From positions 124,001 through 188,000 of the forward strand of contig NZ_FNCC01000005.1 of assembly GCF_900100955.1 (NCBI RefSeq): a stretch of 64,000 nucleotides of DNA, given 5' to 3'. Of this stretch, positions 7,486-16,394 are shown in pieces. The notes under the pieces were generated by a model. It made no database searches. It was not told where the DNA came from and saw only the letters and a program-made list of their open reading frames with translations. Source of the stretch: Lentzea fradiae. GTDB lineage: Bacteria > Actinomycetota > Actinomycetes > Mycobacteriales > Pseudonocardiaceae. Every line of letters begins with the position of its first letter. Positions within the stretch are counted from its first letter, which is position 1. The translations under genes and the position numbers were made by a program.

Positions 7486-8853
7486 GTGCGGTCGATGACG
7501 CGGGCATTGCTGGCTGTGGTGGTCCTCCTGCTCGGCACCGCCACGGCGGCAGCGGAGCCGGTGCGACCGGTGTCGATCGCCTGGGGGCCGTGCCCCGAGG
7601 ACGCCGAAGGGGAGTGCGGGGCGTTCAGCGTGCCGCTCGACTGGGACGAGCCGCGAGGGCCGCGCATCGACCTCGCCGTGACCCGGCACCGCGCCACCGA
7701 TCCCGCGCGGCGGGCCGGGGTGCTGCTGGTGGACCCCGGCGGTCCGGGAGGGTCGGCGGCGCAGTTCGCGCTGTCGCGGTACTTCAGCGAGGACCTCCGG
7801 GCCCGGTTCGACATCGTGGGCGTCGACTCGCGGGGGACCGGCGGCAGCCTCGCGATCCGGTGCGCGGACCTGCTCAGCGGCGCGCCGTCGAGCCACCCGG
7901 CCGACGAGGCGGGGTTCGAGGCGTTGCTGCGGTTCAACCGGACGGCGAACTCCCGGTGCCGTGAACGCAGCGGGCCGATCTTCGACAACGCCCACAGCGA
8001 CCTCGTCGCGCGGGACGTGGACGCGCTGCGGCAGGCGCTGGGAGAGCGGAAGATCAGCTACTACGGCATCTCCTACGGCACCATGTTCGGGCAGCTCTAC
8101 GCCGAGCGGTACGGGCACCGGGTGCGGGCGATGGTCCTCGACAGCGTGGTGGACCACAGCGCGGACCTCACGCGGTTCGTGGGAGACCGGGCGGCCGCGG
8201 CGGATGACTCGTTCGTCGAGTTCGCGCGCTGGTGTGACCGCACCGCCTCGTGCCCGTTGCACGGACAGGACGTCTTCGCCGCGTGGGAGGCCGCGCTCGA
8301 CCGGGCGGGGGAAGGCAGGCAGGAGCTGCTCGACCTCATGTACCTGGCGTTGCGCGACCCGGCCTGGCCGTGGGCGGCCGAGCTGGTGGCCGCAACGCCG
8401 GCGGCGAGGGCTCTGGCCTTCGAACCGAACTACGAGTCGGTGATGCGCGCGACGGTGTGCCAGGACTTCTCGTTGCGCGTCAAGAACTTCCAGCAGTACT
8501 CACGGCTGCGTGCCGAGGAGCTGCGACGGTCGCCGCTCATGCGGGGGAACTTCGTCGGGCACAACGAGGTCATGGCGTGCACCGGTATCCCCGGTCCTCC
8601 GGCCAACCCGCCGCACCGGCTGGACATCAGCGGTGCGCCGACGGTTCTGGTGCTCAGCGCAAGACACGACCCCACCACCCCGTACGCCTGGGCGGTGAAC
8701 ATCAAGCGGCAATCGCCGCACAACACCGCTTTGCTGACGTACGAGGGGTGGGGTCATGGCGCCTATCTGCGTTCCGCGTGCACCCGTGGTGGCGTGGACA
8801 GCTACCTGCTGGACCTCACGGTTCCGGCGAGCAGCTGTCCGGCCGTTGAATGA
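7486..8853 (+). CDS. Secreted alpha/beta-hydrolase, TAP-type peptidase (SlpD/SlpE-like)
   Basis: This 455-residue protein has a Sec signal peptide (residues 1-23, cut after TAAA). The alpha/beta-hydrolase fold shows an oxyanion segment VDPGGPGGS (~82-90), the nucleophile elbow GISYGT with Ser196, and a C-terminal TAP-like domain with HDPTTPYAWA and the catalytic His in GWGHGAY. Relatives are tripeptidyl aminopeptidases and mycelium-associated proteases of streptomycetes that release tripeptides from protein N-termini. Start GTG 7486 has GGAGG five bases upstream. Its stop directly abuts the stop of the convergent beta-glucosidase gene (8853/8854), and no hairpin separates them. Confidence 0.88.
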   Translation: MRSMTRALLAVVVLLLGTATAAAEPVRPVSIAWGPCPEDAEGECGAFSVPLDWDEPRGPRIDLAVTRHRATDPARRAGVLLVDPGGPGGSAAQFALSRYFSEDLRARFDIVGVDSRGTGGSLAIRCADLLSGAPSSHPADEAGFEALLRFNRTANSRCRERSGPIFDNAHSDLVARDVDALRQALGERKISYYGISYGTMFGQLYAERYGHRVRAMVLDSVVDHSADLTRFVGDRAAAADDSFVEFARWCDRTASCPLHGQDVFAAWEAALDRAGEGRQELLDLMYLALRDPAWPWAAELVAATPAARALAFEPNYESVMRATVCQDFSLRVKNFQQYSRLRAEELRRSPLMRGNFVGHNEVMACTGIPGPPANPPHRLDISGAPTVLVLSARHDPTTPYAWAVNIKRQSPHNTALLTYEGWGHGAYLRSACTRGGVDSYLLDLTVPASSCPAVE

Positions 8854-10203
8854 CTAACCCCGCGCCGCGGCGATGAAGTCGCGGTACCAGTGGTAGCTGG
8901 CACGCGGGGTGCGTTGCTGTGTCCGGTAGTCGATGTGGATCAGCCCGAAGCGGTGCTTGTAGCCGTGCGCCCACTCGAAGTTGTCGAGCAGCGACCAGCA
9001 GAAGTAGCCGCGGAGGTCCACATCGGTGGCCGCCTGCGCCGCCGCGATGTGGTCGCGGAGGAACGCGATGCGGTCCGTGTCCTCGAAGTTCTCCGTGTCG
9101 GGGAAGACACAGCCGTTCTCCGTGACGTAGACGGGAGGCAGGTGCGGGTGGCGTGCCTTGAGGTCCGTCAACGCCTCGGTCAAACCGACCGGTTCCACCG
9201 GCCAGCCCATGCCCGTCCGCTGCACGTCCGGCAGCTGCGTCGTGTCCACGCCGATGTCGTGGGCGGTGCGCTTGGCCGGGTCGGGCTCGCGGTGCGGTGC
9301 GTCGGCCACGTGCAGCCGGTAGTAGTAGTTCAGGCCCACGTAGTCCAGCGGCTGGCCGATGATCGAGAGGTCCTCGTCGTGCCGGAACGAGAAGTCGGTG
9401 ATGGCGCCGTACATCGACGTCATCTCCTCCGGGTACTCGCCACCGAACAGCGGGTCGGTGAACTGCCTGCGCAGCAGCACGTCCTGGCGGACGGCCGCGG
9501 CGACGTCGGCGGGCGAGTCCGTTACCGGCACGGTGGGGGACTGGTTCAGCACGATGCCGAACTCCTGGCCCTCGCCGCCGTTGGCCCGCATGGACTGCAC
9601 GGCGAGACCGTGGCCCAGCAGCAGGTGGTGCGACGCGGCCAGTGCCCCGTGCCCTTCCCTGGCACCGGGGGCGTGGCGGCCCTCGGCGTAGCCGACCATC
9701 GACGAGCAGTAGGGCTCGTTCAGCGTCGTCCACTTGGAGACGACGTCCTTGAGAGCCTCGTGCACGGTCGCCGAGTAGTCGGCGAACCAGCCGGACGTGT
9801 CGCGGTTGCGCCAGCCGCCCTGGTCCTCCAGGGCCTGCGGCAGGTCCCAGTGGTAGAGCGTGACGAACGGCTCGACGTCCTTGCTCCGCAACGCCTCCAC
9901 GAGCCGCCGGTAGAAGTCGAGGCCGCGCTGCTCGACCTTGCCCCTGCCCTCGGGGAAGATCCGCGACCACGAGATGGAGAAGCGGTACGCGTCGACCCCG
10001 AGGTCGGTCATCAGGCGCAGGTCCTCAGGCCACCGGTGGTAGTGGTCGGCCGCGACCTCCCCGGTGTCGCCGGAAGCGACGGCGCCGGGAACGGTCGAGA
10101 AGGTGTCCCAGATGGACGGACCGCGGCCGTCGGTACCGGCCGCTCCCTCGATCTGGTAGGCCGAGGTGGCCACGCCCCAGCGGAAGCCGGCGGGAAAGCT
10201 CAC
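8854..10203 (-). CDS. GH1 beta-glucosidase
   Basis: This 449-residue glycoside hydrolase family 1 enzyme has the N-terminal signature FRWGVATSAYQIEGA. The acid/base Glu163 is in TLNEP and the nucleophile Glu362 is in YVTENG. The length is typical and there is no signal peptide, so it acts in the cytoplasm on imported beta-glucosides such as cellobiose. GTG 10203 is preceded by GGAGA at a good distance. It is the last gene of the binding-protein/permease/permease/hydrolase operon, 20 bp after the second permease, and would cleave the imported sugar. Regulation is probably by the LacI protein encoded divergently from the operon. Confidence 0.93.
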   Translation of the reverse strand: MSFPAGFRWGVATSAYQIEGAAGTDGRGPSIWDTFSTVPGAVASGDTGEVAADHYHRWPEDLRLMTDLGVDAYRFSISWSRIFPEGRGKVEQRGLDFYRRLVEALRSKDVEPFVTLYHWDLPQALEDQGGWRNRDTSGWFADYSATVHEALKDVVSKWTTLNEPYCSSMVGYAEGRHAPGAREGHGALAASHHLLLGHGLAVQSMRANGGEGQEFGIVLNQSPTVPVTDSPADVAAAVRQDVLLRRQFTDPLFGGEYPEEMTSMYGAITDFSFRHDEDLSIIGQPLDYVGLNYYYRLHVADAPHREPDPAKRTAHDIGVDTTQLPDVQRTGMGWPVEPVGLTEALTDLKARHPHLPPVYVTENGCVFPDTENFEDTDRIAFLRDHIAAAQAATDVDLRGYFCWSLLDNFEWAHGYKHRFGLIHIDYRTQQRTPRASYHWYRDFIAAARG

Positions 10204-10223
10204 AACAGTCTCCTCTGGCAGGG

Positions 10224-11114
10224 TCAGCCCTTGACGGCGCCCGACATGATGCCGCCGACGATCTGGCGGCCGAACAACAGGAACACGAGCAGCACGGGGA
10301 CCGTGCCGATCGTCGCGGCGGTCAGGACCAGGGTGTAGTCCGTGGTGTAGCCGCTCGCCAGAGTGGACAGGGCGGTCTGCACCGTCGGGTTCTCCGGCAC
10401 CAGCACGACGAGCGGCCAGAAGAAGTCGTTCCACGCCTGCATGAACGTGAACAACCCGAGCACCGCCGCCGCCGGCCTGGCCGCGGGCAGGGCCACGTGC
10501 CAGAACAGCCGCAGGGAGTGGCACCCGTCCATCCGGCCCGCTTCGAGCAGCTCGTCCGGGATGGCCCGCTCGAAGTACTGCCGCATGAAGAACACGCCGA
10601 ACGCGGTCACCAGGCCGGGCACGATCACGGCGTGGATCTCACCGGCCCAGCCGAACTCGGCCATCATCATGTAGAGCGGGATGATGCCGAGCTCGGTCGG
10701 GATGGCCTGCGTGCCGATGACGAGCAGCAGCAGCACGTTGCGGCCGCGGAACTTCATCTTGGCGAACGCGAACCCGGCGAGGGTGGAGAACAGCACCACC
10801 GACACGGTCACCGTGCCCGAGACGATGACGGAGTTCATCAGCGCCAGGGCGAAGTCCGTGGTGTCGAAGACCCGCGCGATGTTGGCGAACAGGTGGCCGC
10901 CCGGCACGAGGACCGGGGGCACCGAGTCGACCGCGTCGGGCGTCTGCGACGACACCACGAACGACCAGTACACGGGGAAGGCGGAGCCGGCCAGGACGGC
11001 GATCAGCGCCGCGTACGTCCAGGGACCGGCCACGCGCCTGGCGATCCGGCGAGCCCTCACCACGGGACCGGTGGGACGTGCCGGCGGCGCGGGAGGATCC
11101 ATCACAGCGGTCAT
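10224..11114 (-). CDS. ABC sugar permease, MalG/CebG type
   Basis: This 296-residue inner-membrane permease has six predicted helices. Its EAA loop is ELLEAGRMDGCHSLRLFWHVALP (shown in two parts: ELLEAGRMDG and CHSLRLFWHVALP), which docks the shared ATPase. The C-terminus IVGGIMSGAVKG is typical of CUT1-family MalG-like subunits. ATG 11114 follows GAGGAACCC. Seven bases separate it from the upstream permease. No ATPase gene is in the operon; in actinobacteria such importers normally share the MsiK ATPase encoded elsewhere. The likely substrate is a beta-glucoside, because a GH1 gene follows. Confidence 0.92.
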   Translation of the reverse strand: MTAVMDPPAPPARPTGPVVRARRIARRVAGPWTYAALIAVLAGSAFPVYWSFVVSSQTPDAVDSVPPVLVPGGHLFANIARVFDTTDFALALMNSVIVSGTVTVSVVLFSTLAGFAFAKMKFRGRNVLLLLVIGTQAIPTELGIIPLYMMMAEFGWAGEIHAVIVPGLVTAFGVFFMRQYFERAIPDELLEAGRMDGCHSLRLFWHVALPAARPAAAVLGLFTFMQAWNDFFWPLVVLVPENPTVQTALSTLASGYTTDYTLVLTAATIGTVPVLLVFLLFGRQIVGGIMSGAVKG

Positions 11115-11121
11115 GGGTTCC

Positions 11122-12042
11122 TCAATCCGTCTGGATCCGTTTGGTCACCAGGTAACCGAAGCCGGCGACGATGATCGTGGCGATCGCGAGCACGACGGCG
11201 ATCGCCGAGCTGTAGCCGAAGTCGTACTTGGTGAAACCCTGTTCGTACAGGTACAGCGCGGCCGTCTGGAACTGCCGGTCCGAACCACCGGTCGCGGCGG
11301 CCGCGCCGGGGTTGAACAGCAGCGGTTCGGCGAGCAGCCGCATGTTGCCGGTGGTCGCGATGATCGTCGTGAAGATGATCTGCGGGCGCAGCAGCGGGAC
11401 GGTGATCCGCCAGAACTGCTGCCAGCCGCTCGCGCCGTCCAGCGTGGCCGCCTCGTAGAGGCTGGGCGAGATGGCCTGCATGGACGCCAGGAAGATCAGC
11501 GCGTGGTAGCCGGTCCAGCGCCACACCACCATCACCGCGATGGCGATGTGGGACGTGGCGGTGCCCGCCTGCCAGTCGATCTGCCCGGCGCCGAACAGGT
11601 CCAGCACCCAGTTGACGAGGCCGAAGTCCCGTCCGAACAGCTGCGCGAAGATGATCGTCACGGCCGCCACGGACGTGATGTTCGGGAGGATCACGCCCAT
11701 CCGGAACAGCGTGCGGGTCCTGACCTTGCGGTTCAGCAGTGCCGCGATGCCGAGGGCGAACAGGATCTGCGGAACCGTGGTCAGCATCCACAGGCTGAGC
11801 GTGTTGCCCATGGAGTTCCAGAAGTACGGGTCCGCGAAGAGCGTCGCGTAGTTGTCGAACCAGACCAGGTACGCGCCGCCCTCGTCGAGCAGGTTGCGGT
11901 GCTGCAGCGACACCCAGATGGTGTAGAGCAGGGGGAACAACCCGAAGACACCGAAGATCAGGAAGTACGGCGTGACGTAGGCGTACGGCGAGAACTTCGT
12001 GTCCCAGCGGTGCCTGCGGGTCGTCTTGTCCATCAGAACCAT
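11122..12042 (-). CDS. ABC sugar permease, MalF/CebF type
   Basis: This 306-residue CUT1-family permease has six transmembrane segments (first at ~23-42, YVTPYFLIFGVFGLFPLLYT). Its EAA motif is SLYEAATLDGASGWQQFWRI (~204-223). ATG 12042 or the nearby ATG 12033 may be used; neither has a strong ribosome-binding site, and translation is probably coupled to the binding-protein gene, whose stop lies 13 bp upstream. It pairs with the MalG-type subunit to form the membrane channel of the putative beta-glucoside importer. Confidence 0.92.
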   Translation of the reverse strand: MVLMDKTTRRHRWDTKFSPYAYVTPYFLIFGVFGLFPLLYTIWVSLQHRNLLDEGGAYLVWFDNYATLFADPYFWNSMGNTLSLWMLTTVPQILFALGIAALLNRKVRTRTLFRMGVILPNITSVAAVTIIFAQLFGRDFGLVNWVLDLFGAGQIDWQAGTATSHIAIAVMVVWRWTGYHALIFLASMQAISPSLYEAATLDGASGWQQFWRITVPLLRPQIIFTTIIATTGNMRLLAEPLLFNPGAAAATGGSDRQFQTAALYLYEQGFTKYDFGYSSAIAVVLAIATIIVAGFGYLVTKRIQTD

Positions 12043-12055
12043 GTCAGGACGTCAC

Positions 12056-13312
12056 TTACTTCTGGACGTCGCCGACGAACTGCTGCCAGGATTCCTCGCC
12101 GTTCTGCTTGCCCTGCTCGACGCGCTGCATGGCGTTGCCGATCGCGGTCTGGATGTCGCCCGCCTTCGGGCCCTGGTACTGCGGGTTCAGCGCCTTCGCG
12201 GCGTCGGTGAACAGCTTGCCGATCGGCGCGTTGTTGAAGTACTCGTTCTTGTAGTCCACGATGGACGGGTCCTCGTACAGCTTCGGCGTCGAGGGCAGGA
12301 GACCGGCGTTCTTGAAGACCTTCGCCTGCTGCTCGGGGGCGGTCAGCCAGGCGGCCAGCTCGACGGCCTTGTCCACGTTCTTGCCGGACTTCGGCACCGT
12401 CAGGTACGAGCCGCCCCAGTTGCCGCCACCGCCGGGAACCGACGTGACGTCCCACTTGCCGGCGGCCTCGGGACCGGACTGGTCCTTGATCTTCGCCATC
12501 TGCCACGCGGGGCAGGTCACGGTCGCGAACTGGCCCTGCTTGAAGCCGGTGTTCCAGACGGGGGTGGAGTAGAGCAGCTTCGCGGAGAGGCCGTCCTGCA
12601 CGCCCTTGACGACCATGTCCCAGGCGTCCTTGATCTCCTTGTTCTCGCCCACGACGATCTTGTCGGTCTTGTCGTAGTAGCCGACGGACGCCTGGCCGAC
12701 GATCGCGTTGAGGACGGTCGGGCCGCCGTCGAACCACTTGACGCCCTCGGGCGCCTTCTCCTGGAACTTCTTGCCCGTGTCCATGAACTCCTGCCACGTC
12801 GGCCACAGCGCGGCGACCGCGTCGCGGTCGGCGGGCAGGCCGGCGGCCTCCAGCATGTCGCGGCGGTAGCAGATCGCGAGGCCGCCGATGTCGGTGCCGT
12901 AGCCGATCTGCTTGCCGTCCTTGCTGAGCGAGCCCTCCCACTTCCAGGAGAGCCAGCGGTCCTTCAGCTGGTCCCCGCCCTTGGTGTTGAGGTCGACGAA
13001 CTTGTCCGGCGTCGCCTTGAACTGGTTGATGTAGCCGGTGTCGACCGCCTCGATGTCCGCGGTGCCACTGCTGGTGGCGAGGTGGGCCGCGAGGTTCTTG
13101 TGGTGGTCGGAGTACGACGCGGTGCGGTCGCTGATCTCGATGTCCGGGTGCAGGCTCTCGTACTCCTTCAGCAGCTCGGCGTAGCCGAAGTTGCCGAACA
13201 GGCCGATGGTCAGCTTGGTCTTGCCGCCGGACGCGGTGTCACTTCCGCAACCGCTGAGCACCACGGCTGTCGCCAGGGCGAAACAGCCGATGGCGAGTGC
13301 TTTGGGGCGCAT
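12056..13312 (-). CDS. ABC sugar-binding lipoprotein (CUT1 family)
   Basis: This 418-residue extracytoplasmic solute-binding protein family 1 member has a lipoprotein signal (residues 1-22, lipobox LSGC). The mature protein shows typical features such as GYGTDIGGLAICYRRDML and a tryptophan-rich sugar face. It captures the sugar outside the membrane and delivers it to the two permeases encoded next. It is the first gene of the importer operon, divergent from the LacI gene. The GH1 enzyme at the operon end suggests cellobiose or another short beta-glucoside, but the sequence alone does not prove this. Confidence 0.92.
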   Translation of the reverse strand: MRPKALAIGCFALATAVVLSGCGSDTASGGKTKLTIGLFGNFGYAELLKEYESLHPDIEISDRTASYSDHHKNLAAHLATSSGTADIEAVDTGYINQFKATPDKFVDLNTKGGDQLKDRWLSWKWEGSLSKDGKQIGYGTDIGGLAICYRRDMLEAAGLPADRDAVAALWPTWQEFMDTGKKFQEKAPEGVKWFDGGPTVLNAIVGQASVGYYDKTDKIVVGENKEIKDAWDMVVKGVQDGLSAKLLYSTPVWNTGFKQGQFATVTCPAWQMAKIKDQSGPEAAGKWDVTSVPGGGGNWGGSYLTVPKSGKNVDKAVELAAWLTAPEQQAKVFKNAGLLPSTPKLYEDPSIVDYKNEYFNNAPIGKLFTDAAKALNPQYQGPKAGDIQTAIGNAMQRVEQGKQNGEESWQQFVGDVQK

Positions 13313-13516
13313 TCAGGGCCTCCGTACGAAATTAGGGCGCGGTGAAGCACAAAAGGGTGGTTTTTCGAGCGCGTGGACCGGCGTCGCTGAGAATCGCCGG
13401 ACGAGATGTGTGGCGACTATGACAACCGGGTTAACGGCGCAGGTCAAGTAACAAGACGGTAACAAGATCAACTTTGGCGACCGTTTGACTAGGCAAAGTG
13501 CAGCTCGTACCGTGAT

Positions 13517-13528
13517 GTAACCGCTTAC
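13517..13528. promoter_or_regulatory. Candidate LacI-family operator
   Basis: The 12-mer GTAACCGCTTAC has perfect GTAA/TTAC arms around a central CG, the usual core of LacI-family sites. It lies 17 bp upstream of the LacI start codon, in the region shared with the sugar importer. It differs from the classical CebR box (TGGGAGCGCTCCCA), so the inducer may not be cellobiose itself. Confidence 0.45.
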
Positions 13529-13545
13529 GGTGAAACGGAGGCCCC

Positions 13546-14580
13546 ATGGCGACCGGGCGTGAGATCGCCCAGCTCTGCGGCGTGTCCGTCGCTACCGTGT
13601 CACGTGTCTTCAACCAGCCGGAAACGGTCGGGGCGGAAACGCGAGAACGCGTCCTGCGGGTCGCCAAAGAGCTGGACTACCGGCCGAACGAGGCCGCGCG
13701 GGCGTTGTCGACGAAGCAGTCGACGATGATCGGACTGGTGTGGGACACCGACCACCGCAGACCCGGCTGGCGCCACCCGTACCTGCAGGACCTGCTGATC
13801 GGCCTGAAGTCGGCGCTCAGCGCCCACGGCTACCACCTGCTGATGCTCGCGACCAGCGGCGACGCCCGCGAGGTCGGCGCGTCGCTCGCGGACCCGGTCG
13901 GCTACGTGAACATGACCCGCCGCCACCACCTCGGCGGCCTCGTCCTGATCGACAGCGGCTCCGACGCCGAGGCGTTCGGGACCTTCGCGCAGTCCGGAGT
14001 CCCGTGCGTCGCACTGGACGTGGCCGTGGAAGGCCCCAGAGCCACCTACGTCACCTCGGACAACGCGGGCGGCGCCCGCGACGCCGTCGCCCACCTGGTC
14101 GCGCTGGGACACGAGCGGATCGCGATGATCACCGGCCCGCAGGACAACCAGCCCTCCCAGGCCCGCGTCTCGGGCTACCGCATGGGCCTGCGCGACGCGG
14201 GCATCCCCCAGCGCGCCGAGTACGTCGAGTCCGGCGACTTCTACCGAGCGAGCGGAACCGCTGCCGCACAACGACTTCTGGCGCTGGACGAACCCCCGAC
14301 CGCGATCTTCGCGGCCAGCGACGAGATGGCGGTGGGCGCCCTGCTCGCCGCCCGTGCCGCCGGGTTGAAGGTGCCGGACGACCTGGCGCTCATCGGCTTC
14401 GACGACATCGAGATCGCGTCCGTCGTGGAGCCGGCGCTGACCACGGTGTCGCAGGACAAGCCTGGGTTCGGCGTGGCCGCTGCCAAGGCGATCATGGCGA
14501 TGATCACCGGGGCCGGGCCGGAGGCGCCGCTGGTGCTGCCGACCCGGTTGGTGGTCAGGGAGTCCTGCGGCGGAGCCTGA
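13546..14580 (+). CDS. LacI family transcriptional regulator of the sugar operon
   Basis: This 344-residue protein has an N-terminal LacI helix-turn-helix (REIAQLCGVSVATVSRVFNQ) and a hinge helix (YRPNEAARALSTKQ) at ~46-60. The periplasmic-binding-protein-like effector domain is at ~62-340, with the typical IGFDDIEIASVVEPALTTVSQ region. ATG 13546 has GGAGG four bases upstream. It is transcribed away from the importer/beta-glucosidase operon, the classic layout for a local repressor released by the imported sugar or its product. A hairpin overlapping its stop codon probably ends transcription. Confidence 0.93.
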   Translation: MATGREIAQLCGVSVATVSRVFNQPETVGAETRERVLRVAKELDYRPNEAARALSTKQSTMIGLVWDTDHRRPGWRHPYLQDLLIGLKSALSAHGYHLLMLATSGDAREVGASLADPVGYVNMTRRHHLGGLVLIDSGSDAEAFGTFAQSGVPCVALDVAVEGPRATYVTSDNAGGARDAVAHLVALGHERIAMITGPQDNQPSQARVSGYRMGLRDAGIPQRAEYVESGDFYRASGTAAAQRLLALDEPPTAIFAASDEMAVGALLAARAAGLKVPDDLALIGFDDIEIASVVEPALTTVSQDKPGFGVAAAKAIMAMITGAGPEAPLVLPTRLVVRESCGGA

Positions 14581-14612
14581 TCGGGCCCGCCCGCCCTCGC
14601 GCGGGCCCGATC
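14579..14612 (+). terminator. Hairpin terminator after lacI-type gene
   Basis: A perfect 12-bp stem (GATCGGGCCCGC paired with GCGGGCCCGATC) with a 10-base loop begins inside the stop codon of the LacI-type gene. There is no T tract, which is common for GC-rich actinobacterial terminators. Confidence 0.6.
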
Positions 14613-14700
14613 GGCCTTGCCGTTCAGTGCCTGGGGGTTCGTGTCAGGCTGCTGGTCGAGAAGCTTTCTGGCGGTGTGTGGCCGGGCCCCGCCCTCCCGC

Positions 14701-14791
14701 GGGCCCGGTCACCTTCTCGCAGAGGGCCTTCCGGCAGGCCCGGTCACCGGACCGTCTCGTAGGCCCGGTGACCTTGCGGGCAAAGGCTTTC
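14701..14791. repeat. Degenerate tandem ~30-bp repeats with GGCCCGGTSACC core
   Basis: Three related units start at about 14701, 14735 and 14761. Each carries the core GGCCCGGTCACC or GGCCCGGTGACC. The first and third continue with similar tails (CTTCTCGCAGAGGGCCTTC and CTTGCGGGCAAAGGCTTTC). The block abuts the 3' end of the alpha-amylase gene and includes its stop codon. It looks like decayed intergenic repeats; no function is evident. Confidence 0.5.
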
Positions 14792-16154
14792 AGCCCCGCG
14801 CGTTCACGTGCAGCGCGAGCGCGACACCTCCCCCGAGCGTGGCCGTGAACCGCCCGGAGGAGTCGACGGTGACGCGCGCGCACCCGTTCTCCTGGACGTT
14901 GCAGTAGGTCCCGGTCGGCAGAGACGTCTGGAACGTGTGCGTGACGGGGAACGTCTCACGGTTGATCGCCACGAAACCCTTGGAGCCGCGGCCGAAGGCG
15001 ATCGCGTCGTAACCGTTGTCCCACCAGTTGTTCACGCCGGTGCCGGCGACGGTGTTGCGGAACGCCACCATGTTCGCGATCTGCGTCCACGCGTGCTGGC
15101 ACTTCCAGCCGCTGTAGCAGACCGAGTTGCCGGGCGGGCCCGCGTCCTTGTCGGTGAACTCGTAGCCCGAGTAGACCTGCGGTGAGCCGTAGTTCCAGGC
15201 GAGCATGAACACGTTGGCGAGCGTGTAGGTCGACCCGTCCTTGTAGGTCAGCGTCGAGCCGTTGCGCTCGGTGTCCCAGTTGTCCACGAACGGCCTGGCC
15301 TGGCCGCTGGGCAGGAAACCCCACGACTGGCCGAACGTGCGCAGGTACGCGAGGTTCTCGTTGTTGAAGATCCGCTTGATGTCGTAGGCGTAGCGGAACT
15401 CGTCGACGTCACCGGACCCGGTGTACTCGCCGGGCTGCACCGCCTCGCCCGCGCCGTAGATGACCTCGTGCACCCAGAACACGTTCGGGTTGGTCAGCCG
15501 CGACTTGATGGCGGCGAGGTCGGCCGCCGCCATGTGCTTGGCCGCGTCGACGCGGAAGCCGTCGACGCCCATGCCGATCAGCCGGTTGAGGTACCCGGCG
15601 ATCGCGCCGCGCACGTAGTCGCTGCCGGTGTCCAGGTCGGACAGTCCGACGAGCTCGCAGTTCTGGACGTTGTAGCGGTCCTGGTAGTTGTTGATCGGCG
15701 AGCGGCAGGAGTGGAAGTCCCAGTCACTGTAGACGCCGGGGTAGTTGTACTTCGAGTAGTTCGTGCCGCCGGTGCCGGTGCCCGATCCCGCGCTCATGTG
15801 GTTGATCACCGCGTCGGCGATCACCTTCACGCCGGCGCTGTGGCAGGCGGAGATCATGTTCCGGAACGCGTTCTCGTCGCCGAGGCGCCCGGCGATCCGG
15901 TAGCTGACGGGCTGGTAGGAGGTCCACCACTGTGGACCCTGGATGTGTTCGGTCGCCGGGGAGACCTCCACGTACCCGTAGCCCTTGGGCCCGAGGACGT
16001 TGGTGCACTCCGTCGCCACACGGGCGAACGGCCATTGGAACAGGGTGACGGTGACGTCCTTGTTGCCGGGTGGCGCCGCAAAACTTTGCACAGGTGTGCA
16101 CAGCGCGACGGCCAGCACGGCCGTGACGAGGACGCGAAAAGCCGAGGAAACCAC
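14790..16154 (-). CDS. Secreted GH13 alpha-amylase
   Basis: This 454-residue extracellular enzyme has a Sec signal peptide (1 to ~26). The GH13 conserved regions are [16 protein letters not shown] (nucleophile Asp203), WVHEVIY (acid/base Glu230) and [10 protein letters not shown] (Asp294, transition-state stabiliser). It hydrolyses alpha-1,4 bonds of starch outside the cell. GTG 16154 is used because AAGGAG precedes it and the signal peptide begins there. Region IV reads NWD where animal-type alpha-amylases usually have NHD, a change at a substrate-binding position. No starch-binding domain follows the catalytic and C-terminal domains. It stands alone with its own promoter. Confidence 0.93.
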   Translation of the reverse strand: MVSSAFRVLVTAVLAVALCTPVQSFAAPPGNKDVTVTLFQWPFARVATECTNVLGPKGYGYVEVSPATEHIQGPQWWTSYQPVSYRIAGRLGDENAFRNMISACHSAGVKVIADAVINHMSAGSGTGTGGTNYSKYNYPGVYSDWDFHSCRSPINNYQDRYNVQNCELVGLSDLDTGSDYVRGAIAGYLNRLIGMGVDGFRVDAAKHMAAADLAAIKSRLTNPNVFWVHEVIYGAGEAVQPGEYTGSGDVDEFRYAYDIKRIFNNENLAYLRTFGQSWGFLPSGQARPFVDNWDTERNGSTLTYKDGSTYTLANVFMLAWNYGSPQVYSGYEFTDKDAGPPGNSVCYSGWKCQHAWTQIANMVAFRNTVAGTGVNNWWDNGYDAIAFGRGSKGFVAINRETFPVTHTFQTSLPTGTYCNVQENGCARVTVDSSGRFTATLGGGVALALHVNARG

Positions 16155-16394
16155 GTTGTCTCCTTGCTGCAGGGGTTCACTCCACGTCGTACCAGCCCGC
16201 GGACGGGGCCGGGAAGAGTTGCAACAAGTTTCGCGGCGAATTGGTCCGCGCGCACTATAAGTTCCGTGGTGGGCCCGAACAATGGTGCCGTCCGACGTTC
16301 GGCGGCCTCGCGGGGTGGTGGTCGCCCACGTGGTGCGCGTGCCTGCCCGGGTCCTAGCCTCGGTGTCCCTGCCTGCAACGACGGAGGCGACCAC

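Noticed and set aside
13400-13500. Tandem GTAACAAG/CAAGTAACAAG motif as a second LacI operator
   Set aside because: It is a direct repeat without the central-CG palindrome expected of LacI sites.
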